Shown: in pieces, positions 33,984-43,626 of the stretch
Layout: each line of letters begins with the position of its first letter
Position numbering within the stretch: the first letter of the stretch is position 1
Assembly: GCF_033100095.1 (NCBI RefSeq)
Contig: NZ_CP136921.1
Coordinates: forward strand, 1,644,501-1,708,500
Direction: 5' to 3'
From: Diaphorobacter limosus
GTDB taxonomy: Bacteria > Pseudomonadota > Gammaproteobacteria > Burkholderiales > Burkholderiaceae_C
DNA: 64,000 bases
The notes under the pieces: model-generated
The model's database searches: none
What the model was told of the DNA's origin: nothing
Seen by the model: only the letters and a program-made list of their open reading frames with translations
Made by a program: the position numbers and the translations under genes

Positions 33984-35384
33984 CTATTGCGCGCCCTTGC
34001 CCGTCAATACCACACCCACGGTTTCAAACAAGACGATCAAGTCCAGAAACCACGAGTGGTTCTTGACGTAGTACAGGTCATATTGCAATTTTTGCTCGGC
34101 ATCTTTCACAGAGGCGCCGTAGTGGTAGCGCACCTGGGCCCAGCCAGTGAGGCCCGGTTTTACGCCGTGGCGCAGGGCGTAATAGGGAATGTCCTGCGTC
34201 AGGCGTTCGACAAAGTACGGGCGTTCGGGCCTGGGGCCTACCAGACTCATATCGCCCTTGAGCACGCAAAGCAACTGCGGCAACTCATCGATCCGCGTCT
34301 TGCGTATGAATTTGCCAACCCGCGTCACCCGGGCGTCCCCGGCACCTGCCCATCGGGGGGTTCCATCTTTTTCCGCATCCTGGCGCATGCTGCGAAACTT
34401 GATGACATTGAAGGTCTGGCCATTCAGGCCGACGCGCTCCTGGCGGTAAAAAATCGGTAGGCCACTTTCGAGAAAGACCAGAACCGCCGTCACCAGCATC
34501 ACGGGTGCTGCGAGCAACAACAGCACGGCTGATCCAACCACATCCAGCAGGCGTTTGACCAGCGAGCGAACCACCCCCTGTTTGAAGCCATCACCAAAGA
34601 TCAGCCACCCTGCGGATACCGCCTCCAGATGCACCTGCCCCAGAAGTTTTTCAAAATGCGTTGCCAAATCAATGACTTGTACACCTTGCAGCTTGCAGTC
34701 CAGCAACTCGCGCAGCGGCATGCTGCCGCCGCGGCGCTCATTGACCGCCACCACGATCTCATTGACCCGGTATTCCTCAACAACCTCGGTGAGCGTCTTG
34801 CCGGCAGACACCACATGTAAACCCGATGCAACCTGCTCCTTCTCCTGCGGGCCGCGAAAATGCCCGACCAGCTCAATGCTGGGGTCGCTTTTCATCAGGG
34901 ATTCAGTCACCACACAAGCGCGCGAACCAGTGCCATAAACCAGGACTCGCTGGCGCTTGTAAGAAGCGGGTAATAAACTATTGCCAAGCAACCGCAAAAT
35001 CAACATGGCACTTACCATGATCAGCAACGCCAATAAAGTTTGCTCATTATGATAAGGGGGCGACAACGGCAGCAGCAGCAAAACACCGGCAGCAATTACC
35101 ATCGACAAAATAAAGGACAATACAGCACGGGATCGCACCTGGCCCACCGTCAGACCACTGGGCGATTCGTGAATACCCAATGCAGCATTCATACCCAATA
35201 TACCGACAGCGATCAACCCACCGCGAATGACGCCTGAAGATATTATTGCACCATTGAGCGCCTCGGCGCCAACCTGCCAGGCCATGGAAATAACCAAAGT
35301 ACTCACAATCAAGACCATATATACCATGGCCTGTAAAATACTTCGCTGGCGGAAATAATGATTAAAAATCCTGACCATCGTCAC
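33984..35384 (-). CDS. Exopolysaccharide polyprenyl glycosylphosphotransferase (EpsB/WcaJ type)
   Basis: A 466-residue initiating sugar-1-phosphate transferase. It has four N-terminal TM helices, a cytoplasmic CoA-binding-like Rossmann domain (RVLVYGTGSRA), a fifth TM helix, and the bacterial sugar transferase domain with FRSMRQDAEKDG, RIDELPQLLCVLKGDMSLVG-type core residues and GLTGWAQVRYHYG. It puts the first sugar phosphate on undecaprenyl phosphate for exopolysaccharide assembly. It resembles the PEP-CTERM/exosortase-associated EpsB subgroup. The second half of the gene is more GC-poor than its neighbours. Confidence 0.9.
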   Translation of the reverse strand: MTMVRIFNHYFRQRSILQAMVYMVLIVSTLVISMAWQVGAEALNGAIISSGVIRGGLIAVGILGMNAALGIHESPSGLTVGQVRSRAVLSFILSMVIAAGVLLLLPLSPPYHNEQTLLALLIMVSAMLILRLLGNSLLPASYKRQRVLVYGTGSRACVVTESLMKSDPSIELVGHFRGPQEKEQVASGLHVVSAGKTLTEVVEEYRVNEIVVAVNERRGGSMPLRELLDCKLQGVQVIDLATHFEKLLGQVHLEAVSAGWLIFGDGFKQGVVRSLVKRLLDVVGSAVLLLLAAPVMLVTAVLVFLESGLPIFYRQERVGLNGQTFNVIKFRSMRQDAEKDGTPRWAGAGDARVTRVGKFIRKTRIDELPQLLCVLKGDMSLVGPRPERPYFVERLTQDIPYYALRHGVKPGLTGWAQVRYHYGASVKDAEQKLQYDLYYVKNHSWFLDLIVLFETVGVVLTGKGAQ

Positions 35385-35533
35385 CCTCTTCGCAAGACGC
35401 CGCCACCATTAAAAAAACAACCGCACATTAGAAATCAATAGGCAAAAAAATTCAAAGCGGCGAAACAATTTCTAATGGTTTGGCAAATAAATTTAACAAT
35501 TCACCGTCTCAGACCAAATCCCAGCACCCGAGC

Positions 35534-37516
35534 CTACCGATCCTCCGTGATGCAGAATGATACGATAGGTAACAACCACAACACAAGAGATACACGCGGA
35601 ACTTCCGCAAAGCTTACCAGCCCACCCGCCATCAAGCCGGCGATGATGGAGCCGCCGACAACCAGGGCCAGCGGTGATCCACGCCGAACTCCTCTGGCCA
35701 GTTGCAGCAGCGCCCATGCCACGGCCAGCGCAAGAATCAGCACAGCCAATAGACCGCGCTCTATCAGCAGCTCCAGCAACAGGTTATCCATATGCCATGG
35801 CAGAAAGTTGCCATAGGCAATACTGCTCCAATAGCGAGGCCCCAGGGCCAGATCCGGATTCTTGAGAACCTGCCTCCCGCTCTTGTCCAGGAGTTCCACG
35901 GCGGTGATGCGAATACTGGCATTGGCCTGCAGCAGCTGGATGGAAAGAACCCCATCCCGCGAAACCGTACCATGACCGCCCGATGCCAAGGCCGGGCCCA
36001 GCAAAGGCAGCACGATCCAGCCATCGGTCGTCTTGCTGGCTTCTGACACCTGCCGCGTGCGCAGCTGACATCGTGCCTGGTAGAGCAGATACTGCTCGCA
36101 CAACTGAACCTTCAGCCACATGGGTGCATCCATGTGCGCGCGCAAGCGCACCGTGTAATGTCCGCCGGATTCCAGTGGCACATGCTGCGTCAGCGCCAGG
36201 CCGCCCTTGGCGTCGGCACGCTGCGGGCCATATAGCCAGACCTCATTGCCGGCATCGCCATGGCGCACCCAGCGCACCCGGCCGGGTAGCGCACCCTCGG
36301 GGTTCTGCGCGCTGTACTGCGCCGGCAAACGCCCCAAGCCCAAGCCCAGCACCCACTGGCCGGGCGTATGCAACATGTGCACGCCGCGCTTCCAATGGGC
36401 CAGGCGCTGGTGCAGATCGGCATTGGAGCGACTCAGACGATCGGACATGAAGGCTCCGCCCACCCAAACCGCCAGGATTTCCACCACCAGAGCCACCAAC
36501 AGCCACGCCATGGCCCTGCGGTGCCACAGGGTTGCGTCGGGCGCCTTCAACCGATGGCGGTGCGCCAACCAGGCCATGCCAACCGCCGTGATGACCACCG
36601 TCAGATACAGGCCGCGGGCATAGGCGGTCAGCACCGCATAGGTTGCCAACAACACCAACCCCGCCGCCGCATACCAGCGCCAGCCATGCGGGGCAGACCA
36701 TGCGGCCCACCAGGCAAACGGCAGCGCCATGGCCAGGTAGGCATCGATGGCGCCGCCGCCCACATGCATCTCCCAGAACCAGGCCACCGTACGATAGTTG
36801 GCGCTGAAGTCCAGCCACCCGACATACAGCCCCCGCTCCCACAGCACCGCGATGCAGACAAAAAACAGCCCCACCAGCATGCCACGCGCCAGGCGCAACG
36901 CGGCTCCCCGCGAGGATCGATACAAGGCGGGCATGAGCAACAATCCCCATGCCAGGCTCTTGGCCACACGCAGGGTGTTTCCCGGCTGGTCATAGTCGCC
37001 ATGGGGCCCCTGAGCCCACAGATCCGCCAGCAGCGCCACCCAGCTTGCCGCGCCGCGCGCGTCGTCCAGCCCCCGCCAGACGCCAACGACCAGCAGTGGT
37101 GGCAACACCCAATACGCCCACCTGATGCCCGCGGGCGTGGTGCCATGCACCGCCGCGGGCACACGCCAGGCATCAAGCGCCCAGCGCCCATAGGCGCCGC
37201 CCAACAGGGCCAGCACCAACAGGTCGGACTCATCGACCACCCACCAACCGGTCCATGGCGCGAAACTGGCTACCGGCAACAAGGCTGGCAGCACAAACCA
37301 AAGATCGACGGGACGCCACATGGCCCAGACCAGGGCCGCCGCCAGCAGGGACAAGGCCAGCATGGGCGCGACCGGGTGCTGCGCCGCCGCATACAGGCAC
37401 AGGCCGGCGCATGGCAAAGCGAACAAGGCCACACCAGCCCTGCCTGCAACACGACAGCCACTTTCCCACGCTGGGAACAACGCCACGCCCTCCGCCTGCC
37501 CTTGCCCCCATCCCAC
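35534..37516 (-). CDS. O-antigen ligase/polymerase-family membrane protein (Wzy/WaaL-like)
   Basis: A 660-residue protein with about a dozen hydrophobic segments and the O-antigen ligase-type central region (GGGAIDAYLAMALPFAWWAA, YARGLYLTVVITAVGMAWL). Between the last helices is an unusually long soluble region (about residues 385-570), probably periplasmic, that looks beta-rich and could bind carbohydrate. It lies upstream of the EpsB-type transferase gene, separated by a 150-bp AT-rich gap. It probably polymerizes or ligates the polysaccharide chain. Confidence 0.75.
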   Translation of the reverse strand: MGWGQGQAEGVALFPAWESGCRVAGRAGVALFALPCAGLCLYAAAQHPVAPMLALSLLAAALVWAMWRPVDLWFVLPALLPVASFAPWTGWWVVDESDLLVLALLGGAYGRWALDAWRVPAAVHGTTPAGIRWAYWVLPPLLVVGVWRGLDDARGAASWVALLADLWAQGPHGDYDQPGNTLRVAKSLAWGLLLMPALYRSSRGAALRLARGMLVGLFFVCIAVLWERGLYVGWLDFSANYRTVAWFWEMHVGGGAIDAYLAMALPFAWWAAWSAPHGWRWYAAAGLVLLATYAVLTAYARGLYLTVVITAVGMAWLAHRHRLKAPDATLWHRRAMAWLLVALVVEILAVWVGGAFMSDRLSRSNADLHQRLAHWKRGVHMLHTPGQWVLGLGLGRLPAQYSAQNPEGALPGRVRWVRHGDAGNEVWLYGPQRADAKGGLALTQHVPLESGGHYTVRLRAHMDAPMWLKVQLCEQYLLYQARCQLRTRQVSEASKTTDGWIVLPLLGPALASGGHGTVSRDGVLSIQLLQANASIRITAVELLDKSGRQVLKNPDLALGPRYWSSIAYGNFLPWHMDNLLLELLIERGLLAVLILALAVAWALLQLARGVRRGSPLALVVGGSIIAGLMAGGLVSFAEVPRVSLVLWLLPIVSFCITEDR

Positions 37517-37554
37517 GGACGGGTATGGGCTTGATTCTCAAGCCTTTTTGGGCA

Positions 37555-37791
37555 TCAGGGCTTGGCGACGGCAGAACTCAGGTTGCTGCTCTCGCCCTTG
37601 GCGGCGACCTGGTAGGGTTGCAGACCGGCGTCCGAGGTGATCCAGCCTGCGCCCTCGGAGTCAAGCGCAATGTCGGTCAAGGTGGCGCGCCCCGCCACCC
37701 TGCTGAAGCTGAAATGGTGGCCACCATCGCTGCTTGTGGCCGCAACACTGCCCTGGCCCACCAGCAGGATGCGGCCGTCGGGCAGCACAGC
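37555..37791 (-). pseudogene. 3' fragment of a YCF48/BNR-repeat protein gene
   Basis: About 78 C-terminal codons remain: AVLPDGRILLVGQGSVAATS followed by SDGGHHFSF, LTDIALDSEGAGWITSDAG. The alternating SxDGGxxF pattern is that of YCF48/photosystem-II-assembly-like beta-propellers, which in this context are usually exported proteins next to exopolysaccharide genes. The reading frame is broken just upstream, where phage-like sequence begins. The rest of the gene is missing from the window. Confidence 0.7.
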
Positions 37792-37882
37792 ATGCCTGGA
37801 TCAAGATGCGCTACATGCCAGGCGTCACGGCGCAGGATCGCGTGATCCACAACGGCACCATCTACGGCATTGAGAGCTTGAT
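37792..37882 (+). pseudogene. Fragment of a phage head-closure (head-tail adaptor) protein
   Basis: Thirty codons in one frame read AWIKMRYMPGVTAQDRVIHN then GTIYGIESLIVD. This matches the C-terminal consensus of SPP1 gp16/HK97-type head-tail adaptor proteins (RYRPGVTxxDRVxxxGxxYxIxxV). It is bounded on the left by the broken YCF48 gene and on the right by the IS21 left end, so it is a relic of a lost prophage. Confidence 0.6.
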
Positions 37883-37981
37883 TGTTGACGCCGACCGAAA
37901 ACTGAGCCACTTTTTGCGGTGATGCCGACGCAAATTTGAGCCAGGTGTTTTACCTACCCTGCTGCATTTTTGAGCAGGGGA

Positions 37982-39526
37982 ATGAAGAAGGTGATCACCA
38001 TGGACATGATTGGCAAGATCAGGCGGATGCACCGCCGGGACAAGAAGACGAAGAGGCAGATATCGAGGGAGACGGGGCTATCGAGGAACACGGTGGCCAA
38101 GTGGCTCGATGAGGTTGAGTCGCTCGAGCCCAAGTACCGCCGGGAGGCGGTCAAGACCACGAAGCTGTCGGCCTATGAGGCCGAACTCACACAAGCGTTG
38201 AAGGCCGATGCCAGGCGGCCCAAGAAGGAGCGGCGCACGGCCAAGGCGCTGTTTGCGCAGATCAAGGCGGCCGGATACGAGGGTGGGTACACACGGGTGA
38301 CGGACTTCATCCGCAAGTGGCGCCAAGGCAAAGGCCAGGGCGATGCAGCCAAGGCTTTCGTGCCCCTGACGTTCGAGCTGGGCGAGGCCTTCCAGTTCGA
38401 CTGGAGCGAAGACGGGCTGGTGATCGGTGGGGTGTACTACCGGCTGCAGGTCTCGCACATGTTGCTGTGCGCCAGCGGCGCGTTCTGGCTGGTGGCCTAC
38501 CCCAGCCAGGGCCACGAGATGCTGTTCGATGCCCACACACGCAGCTTTGAGGCCCTGGGCGGCGTGGCGCGCCGGGGCATTTACGACAATATGAAGACGG
38601 CCGTTGACAAGGTCAAGAAGGGCAAGGGCCGCGTGGTCAACGCCCGCTTTGCCGCCATGTGCGCGCACTACCTGTTCGATGCGGACTTTTGCAACCGCGC
38701 CAGCGGCTGGGAGAAGGGGCGCGTGGAGAAGGACGTGCAGGACAGTCGCAGGCGCATCTGGCTGGAGGCCGGGCAGCGGCGCTTTGGCAGCTTTGCCGAA
38801 CTCAACGCCTGGCTGGGCGAGCGCTGCCGGGCCCTGTGGCAGGAGTTGCGCCACCCGCAGCACAAAGAATTCAGCATCGCTGAGATGCTCGAACTCGAGC
38901 AAGAGCACCTCATGCCCATGCCTGCGGCGTTTGACGGCTACGTCGAGCACCCGGTGCGGGTCAGCAGCACCTGCCTGGTGACAGTGGCGCGCAACCGCTA
39001 CTCGGTGCCCTGTGAATGGGCAGGGCAGATGGTCAGCACGCACCTGTACCCGGCGCAGATCGTGGTGGTGGCCGGCGATACCGTGGTGGCCACGCACGAG
39101 CGCCTGAGCGAGCGCAACCAGACACGCTACGACTGGCAGCACTACGTGCCACTGATCGAGCGCAAGCCAGGGGCGCTGCGCAACGGCGCTCCGTTTGCCG
39201 ATCTGCCCGACCCCTTGCAACGCATGCGGCGCGCCCTGCTGCATCAGGACGGCGGCGACAAGGTCATGGCGCAGGTGCTGGCCGAAGTGCCCAAGCAAGG
39301 GCTGGACGCGGTACTGGTGGCGGTGGAGCTGGCGCTGCAGAGCGCCCCACCCTCAGGGCGGGTGAGCTGCGAACACGTCATCAACGTGCTGGCACGCTTG
39401 CAGGCACAGCCCCTGCCCGAGACAGTTGCGACCATCCTGCAGGTGAGCCAGGCCCCCCTGGCCGACACGGCACGCTACGACAGCCTGCGCACAGACATTG
39501 TCGTGCAGGAGGCCGATCATGCGTGA
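37982..39526 (+). CDS. istA: IS21-family transposase IstA
   Basis: A transposase of about 514 residues with an N-terminal HTH (KRQISRETGLSRNTVAKWLD) and an rve/DDE core (FQFDWSEDGLVIGGVYYRLQ; the next catalytic Asp is in GIYDNMKTAVDK; the Glu region is in WEKGRVEKDVQDSRR). The start is uncertain: ATG at 37982 or 38000. The stop overlaps the istB start by 8 bp. This gene itself looks intact. Confidence 0.88.
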   Translation: MKKVITMDMIGKIRRMHRRDKKTKRQISRETGLSRNTVAKWLDEVESLEPKYRREAVKTTKLSAYEAELTQALKADARRPKKERRTAKALFAQIKAAGYEGGYTRVTDFIRKWRQGKGQGDAAKAFVPLTFELGEAFQFDWSEDGLVIGGVYYRLQVSHMLLCASGAFWLVAYPSQGHEMLFDAHTRSFEALGGVARRGIYDNMKTAVDKVKKGKGRVVNARFAAMCAHYLFDADFCNRASGWEKGRVEKDVQDSRRRIWLEAGQRRFGSFAELNAWLGERCRALWQELRHPQHKEFSIAEMLELEQEHLMPMPAAFDGYVEHPVRVSSTCLVTVARNRYSVPCEWAGQMVSTHLYPAQIVVVAGDTVVATHERLSERNQTRYDWQHYVPLIERKPGALRNGAPFADLPDPLQRMRRALLHQDGGDKVMAQVLAEVPKQGLDAVLVAVELALQSAPPSGRVSCEHVINVLARLQAQPLPETVATILQVSQAPLADTARYDSLRTDIVVQEADHA

Positions 39527-40303
39527 GTTGGACAAAGAGCTCAAAGAGCTGCGCCTGTATGGCATGGCGGGGGCCTGGGAGGATCTGGTCAAGCAAGGCG
39601 GTCATGCGACATTGGAGAGCTCGCGCTGGTTGCTGGAGCACCTGCTGCAGGCCGAGGCGGCGACCGTGCCATGCGCTCGATCAGCTACCAGATGCACACG
39701 GCCAAGTTCCCTGTGCACCGCGACCTGGCGGGCTTTGACTTCGAGTGCTCGCCGGTGGGCAGAAAGCTGATCGAACAGCTCGCAGGCATGGCGTTCACCG
39801 AGCAGGCGCACAACGTGGTGCTGGTAGGTGGCCCCGGCACGGGCAAGACGCACCTGGCCACGGCCATCGGCGTGGCGGGCATCACGCGCCATGGCTCACG
39901 GGTGCGGTTTTACTCCACAGTGGATCTGGTCAACGCGCTGGAGCAGGAGAAGGCCCAGGGCAAGGCGGGGCGCATCGCAGCGAGCTTGCAGCGCATGGAT
40001 CTGGTCATCCTCGATGAACTGGGTTATCTGCCCTTCAGCCAGGCTGGAGGTGCCTTGTTGTTCCATCTGCTCTCCAAGCTCTACGAGCACACCAGCGTGA
40101 TGATCACGACCAACCTGGACTTCAAGGAGTGGTCCAGCGTGTTTGGCGACGCCAAGATGACCACGGCGCTGCTGGATCGGCTCACGCACCATTGCCACAT
40201 CGTGGAGACGGGCAACGAGTCGCACCGCTTCCTGCACAGCACGGCCGTGGCCAAGAAACGCATCAAGGCACGTGAACAGGCACACAAGGGGCAGCCGTTT
40301 TGA
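39519..40303 (+). pseudogene. istB: IS21 helper ATPase IstB, frameshifted
   Basis: The N-terminal part ([20 protein letters not shown] ... [11 protein letters not shown]) is in one frame. The rest continues in another frame from about 39660: Walker A in [14 protein letters not shown], Walker B in [12 protein letters not shown], and the C-terminal [14 protein letters not shown]. The intact family reads [18 protein letters not shown] here, so a single-base deletion near 39660 explains the shift. A product starting at the internal ATG 39671 would lack the N-terminal domain. Transposition by this copy is probably disabled. Confidence 0.85.
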
Positions 40304-40310
40304 AGGCCAG

Positions 40311-40340
40311 AAGGCAAGCCGCTGGCGCGGCTTGCCTTCT
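40311..40340 (+). terminator. Hairpin terminator after istB
   Basis: A perfect 11-bp stem AAGGCAAGCCG / CGGCTTGCCTT with a 6-nt loop, followed by CTTC. Located 8 bp after the istB stop. Confidence 0.65.
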
Positions 40341-41492
40341 TCAATACCGATGACAACAGTCCTTCAAGGAGATTACTAACCGGGATCAGGCACTACACTT
40401 AGTCGGCCCTGCAAAATTCACCGCAACATCCAACCCAGCGATCCACAGCGGGTTCTGCGCGCCTGCGTGGCCATAGCCAGCGCCGCAGCCCAGATCCACA
40501 GTCGTGCGAGCAGGGGCGCAAAAAGCCCCTTGAGGCCCAAACGCACGATCGCCCGCAGCAGCCAGCGGATGTTGTAGCCGGCTGCGCACAGCACCGCGTG
40601 CAACGCATCGCCCATGGATCCCTTGAGCCAGCACCGATCCATGCCGTTGTCGTGTTTCAAGTGCCCTATCGCAGGCTCTACCGCTTGCCTTCTCTTGAGC
40701 CAGCGCCGATGCGCTGAGGTGAGGCTTTTGAACTTGCCCCGGTGGATGATTTCAACGCCCGGGTTGTGTGCATCCACCCCTCTGAAGCCCAGATCGACGA
40801 CCACCTGCTTGGGGCTGCGGCCCGTGTCTTCGGTCAGGATCGTTACCTGCTCGAGTTGCTCAGCCAAGGTGTGGCCGTCATAGGGGTTGCCGGTAAAGCT
40901 GCGTGCGCCCACCATCAGCCCTTGCCTGTGCGTTACCGCCACGCTGACCTTCACGCCGAACTCGTAAGGTTTCCTGGCCTTGCCCTTGCCAATGCACTCG
41001 ACCTCCGGTGCGTGCATGGCATACAGCTTGTTCTTGTCTTTGGGTTGCTGGGTGCGGATGCGCTCGGCGCGCTGCATCAGATCGTGCAGGGCGGTCAGCG
41101 CCTCGGCCGGCACTTGAGGCATCTGCTTGATCTTGCGCCCCACCTCGCGCAACACGATGCCGAGGATGGTGCGCTGGCGCTTGACGGTCTTCTTGAGTCG
41201 CTTGAACTGCTTGGCATGGGCGTAGCCGCCGGCCTTGCGCCGCAAGGCCTTGCCTTCGCGCACAAAGGTCTGCTTCAGGGCAATGCCCGCCCGCTTGGCG
41301 GCGATCACCACCTTGTGGCGGGCGATCTCCAGCAGGCGTGAGTCCACCGGGTGGGCAATGGCCTTCTCCTGCACCGTGGTGTCCACGATCAACCGCTCGA
41401 ACTCGGCGGGCCCGATGGCCCTGGAGGTGACGGCCGTGTCGATGGTGGCCTTGAGCAATTCTTCCACGCCGGCCTCGCCAATCGCTGTACGA

Positions 41493-43103
41493 AGTCGGCC
41501 CTGCAAAACCCAGCCAGCCCCCATAAACACTGGGTTTGCGCTGTTTCCCCGACAGCTCCATCCCCCGAGAATCAATTCACCAGCCATTGATTTCTGAGAG
41601 TTTTGTGATGCCCCAGCCCGGTCAAACCGCCGACTTCTTCCGCCAACCACTGGCCGAGATGATCGACCTGCACCACCCGCTGGCGGTGCTCGCCAGCCGC
41701 CTGCCCTGGGCACAGATCGAGGCAGCGCTGGCACCGCACTTTGCTCGCCAGGCACGCGAGGGCCGTGCAGTGGCACAAGACGACCTGTTTGGCCCTTCTG
41801 TGCAAGTGGCTGGCGGCGCAGTCGCCGCCGCAGGCCGTCCGCGCCTGCCCATCCGCCTGATGGCCAGCCTGCTGTACCTCAAGCACGCCAACAAGCTCAG
41901 CGACGAGGAGCTGGTGCAGCGCTGGGCGGAGAACGTGGTCTGGCAGCACTTCAGCGGCATGCGCTTCTACGAACCACGCCTGCCGTGTGACGCCACGCAG
42001 ATCGGACGCTTTCGTACAGCGATTGGCGAGGCCGGCGTGGAAGAACTGCTCAAGGCCACCATCGACACGGCCGTCACCTCCAGGGCCATCGGGCCCGCCG
42101 AGTTCGAGCGGTTGATCGTGGACACCACGGTGCAGGAGAAGGCCATTGCCCACCCGGTGGACTCACGCCTGCTGGAGATCGCCCGCCACAAGGTGGTGAC
42201 CGCCGCCAAGCGGGCGGGCATTGCCCTGAAGCAGACCTTTGTGCGCGAAGGCAAGGCCTTGCGGCGCAAGGCCGGCGGCTACGCCCATGCCAAGCAGTTC
42301 AAGCGACTCAAGAAGACCGTCAAGCGCCAGCGCACCATCCTCGGCATCGTGTTGCGCGAGGTGGGGCGCAAGATCAAGCAGATGCCTCAAGTGCCGGCCG
42401 AGGCGCTGACCGCCCTGCACGATCTGATGCAGCGCGCCGAGCGCATCCGCACCCAGCAACCCAAAGACAAGAACAAGCTGTATGCCATGCACGCACCGGA
42501 GGTCGAGTGCATTGGCAAGGGCAAGGCCAGGAAACCTTACGAGTTCGGCGTGAAGGTCAGCGTGGCGGTAACGCACAGGCAAGGGCTGATGGTGGGCGCA
42601 CGCAGCTTTACCGGCAACCCCTATGACGGCCACACCTTGGCTGAGCAACTCGAGCAGGTAACGATCCTGACCGAAGACACGGGCCGCAGCCCCAAGCAGG
42701 TGGTCGTCGATCTGGGCTTCAGAGGGGTGGATGCACACAACCCGGGCGTTGAAATCATCCACCGGGGCAAGTTCAAAAGCCTCACCTCAGCGCATCGGCG
42801 CTGGCTCAAGAGAAGGCAAGCGGTAGAGCCTGCGATAGGGCACTTGAAACACGACAACGGCATGGATCGGTGCTGGCTCAAGGGATCCATGGGCGATGCG
42901 TTGCACGCGGTGCTGTGCGCAGCCGGCTACAACATCCGCTGGCTGCTGCGGGCGATCGTGCGTTTGGGCCTCAAGGGGCTTTTTGCGCCCCTGCTCGCAC
43001 GACTGTGGATCTGGGCTGCGGCGCTGGCTATGGCCACGCAGGCGCGCAGAACCCGCTGTGGATCGCTGGGTTGGATGTTGCGGTGAATTTTGCAGGGCCG
43101 ACT
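41493..43103 (+). mobile_element. IS5-family element, inner intact copy (1611 bp)
   Basis: It starts with AGTCGGCCCTGCAAAA at 41493 and ends with its inverted copy at 43103. It is flanked by a perfect 4-bp target duplication ACGA (41489-41492 and 43104-43107). It is inserted in the transposase gene of an opposite-facing copy of the same element. The two copies look almost identical at the protein level. Confidence 0.93.
41608..43086 (+). CDS. IS5-family transposase (intact)
   Basis: A 492-residue DDE transposase with an N-terminal DUF772-type domain (RLPIRLMASLLYLKHANKLS) and the transposase-11 catalytic core. The first Asp is in LIVDTTVQEK, the second in VVVDLGFRG, and the Glu in RRQAVEPAIGHLK. 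The ATG at 41608 follows GAGAGTTTTGTG. The product and both terminal repeats are complete, so this copy is potentially active. Confidence 0.92.
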   Translation: MPQPGQTADFFRQPLAEMIDLHHPLAVLASRLPWAQIEAALAPHFARQAREGRAVAQDDLFGPSVQVAGGAVAAAGRPRLPIRLMASLLYLKHANKLSDEELVQRWAENVVWQHFSGMRFYEPRLPCDATQIGRFRTAIGEAGVEELLKATIDTAVTSRAIGPAEFERLIVDTTVQEKAIAHPVDSRLLEIARHKVVTAAKRAGIALKQTFVREGKALRRKAGGYAHAKQFKRLKKTVKRQRTILGIVLREVGRKIKQMPQVPAEALTALHDLMQRAERIRTQQPKDKNKLYAMHAPEVECIGKGKARKPYEFGVKVSVAVTHRQGLMVGARSFTGNPYDGHTLAEQLEQVTILTEDTGRSPKQVVVDLGFRGVDAHNPGVEIIHRGKFKSLTSAHRRWLKRRQAVEPAIGHLKHDNGMDRCWLKGSMGDALHAVLCAAGYNIRWLLRAIVRLGLKGLFAPLLARLWIWAAALAMATQARRTRCGSLGWMLR

Positions 43104-43626
43104 ACGAAAGCGTCCGATCTGCGTGGCGTCACACGGCAGGCGTGGTTCGTAGAAGCGCATGCCGCTGAAGTGCTGCCAGACCACGTTCTCCGCCCAGCGC
43201 TGCACCAGCTCCTCGTCGCTGAGCTTGTTGGCGTGCTTGAGGTACAGCAGGCTGGCCATCAGGCGGATGGGCAGGCGCGGACGGCCTGCGGCGGCGACTG
43301 CGCCGCCAGCCACTTGCACAGAAGGGCCAAACAGGTCGTCTTGTGCCACTGCACGGCCCTCGCGTGCCTGGCGAGCAAAGTGCGGTGCCAGCGCTGCCTC
43401 GATCTGTGCCCAGGGCAGGCGGCTGGCGAGCACCGCCAGCGGGTGGTGCAGGTCGATCATCTCGGCCAGTGGTTGGCGGAAGAAGTCGGCGGTTTGATCG
43501 GGCTGGGGCATCACAAAACTCTCAGAAATCAATGGCTGGTGAATTGATTCTCGGGGGATGGAGCTGTCGGGGAAACAGCGCAAACCCAGTGTTTATGGGG
43601 GCTGGCTGGGTTTTGCAGGGCCGACT

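Larger units (their letters stand above)
37883..40400 (+). mobile_element. IS21-family element (right end missing)
   Basis: The left end has two related subterminal repeats, GCCGACCGAAAACTGAGCCA and GCCGACGCAAATTTGAGCCA, the multiple-terminal-repeat arrangement of IS21 elements. istA and istB follow. No inverted copy of these repeats is found between the end of istB and 40400, where an IS5-type element begins, so the right end appears to have been cut off. Confidence 0.8.
40418..43511 (-). pseudogene. IS5-family transposase of the outer copy, interrupted
   Basis: The gene starts at 43511 (MPQPDQTADFF), runs to 43104, is interrupted by the inner IS, and resumes at 41492 (RTAIGEAGVEELLKATID) to the stop at 40418. 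Reassembled it is the same 492-residue transposase as the inner one, with at least two substitutions (D for G near residue 5; VVI for VVT). Reading frames that cross the IS junctions give chimeric products with no expected function. Confidence 0.9.
40401..43626 (-). mobile_element. IS5-family element, outer copy (split by an inner copy)
   Basis: Both ends carry the terminal repeat AGTCGGCCCTGCAAAA (at 40401 and, inverted, ending at 43626). Removing the inner element and one duplicated ACGA restores a 1611-bp element, exactly the length of the inner copy. Flanking tetranucleotides are ACTT (left) and ACTG (right), an imperfect match, so a target duplication is not clear. Confidence 0.9.

Noticed and set aside
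40418..41776. 452-codon frame taken as a separate transposase gene
   Set aside because: Its first 95 codons come from the wrong strand of the inner IS; it is the 3' half of the interrupted outer transposase.
42927..43583. 218-codon frame at the right end of the IS nest
   Set aside because: It is the 5' part of the outer transposase followed by out-of-frame sequence of the inner IS.
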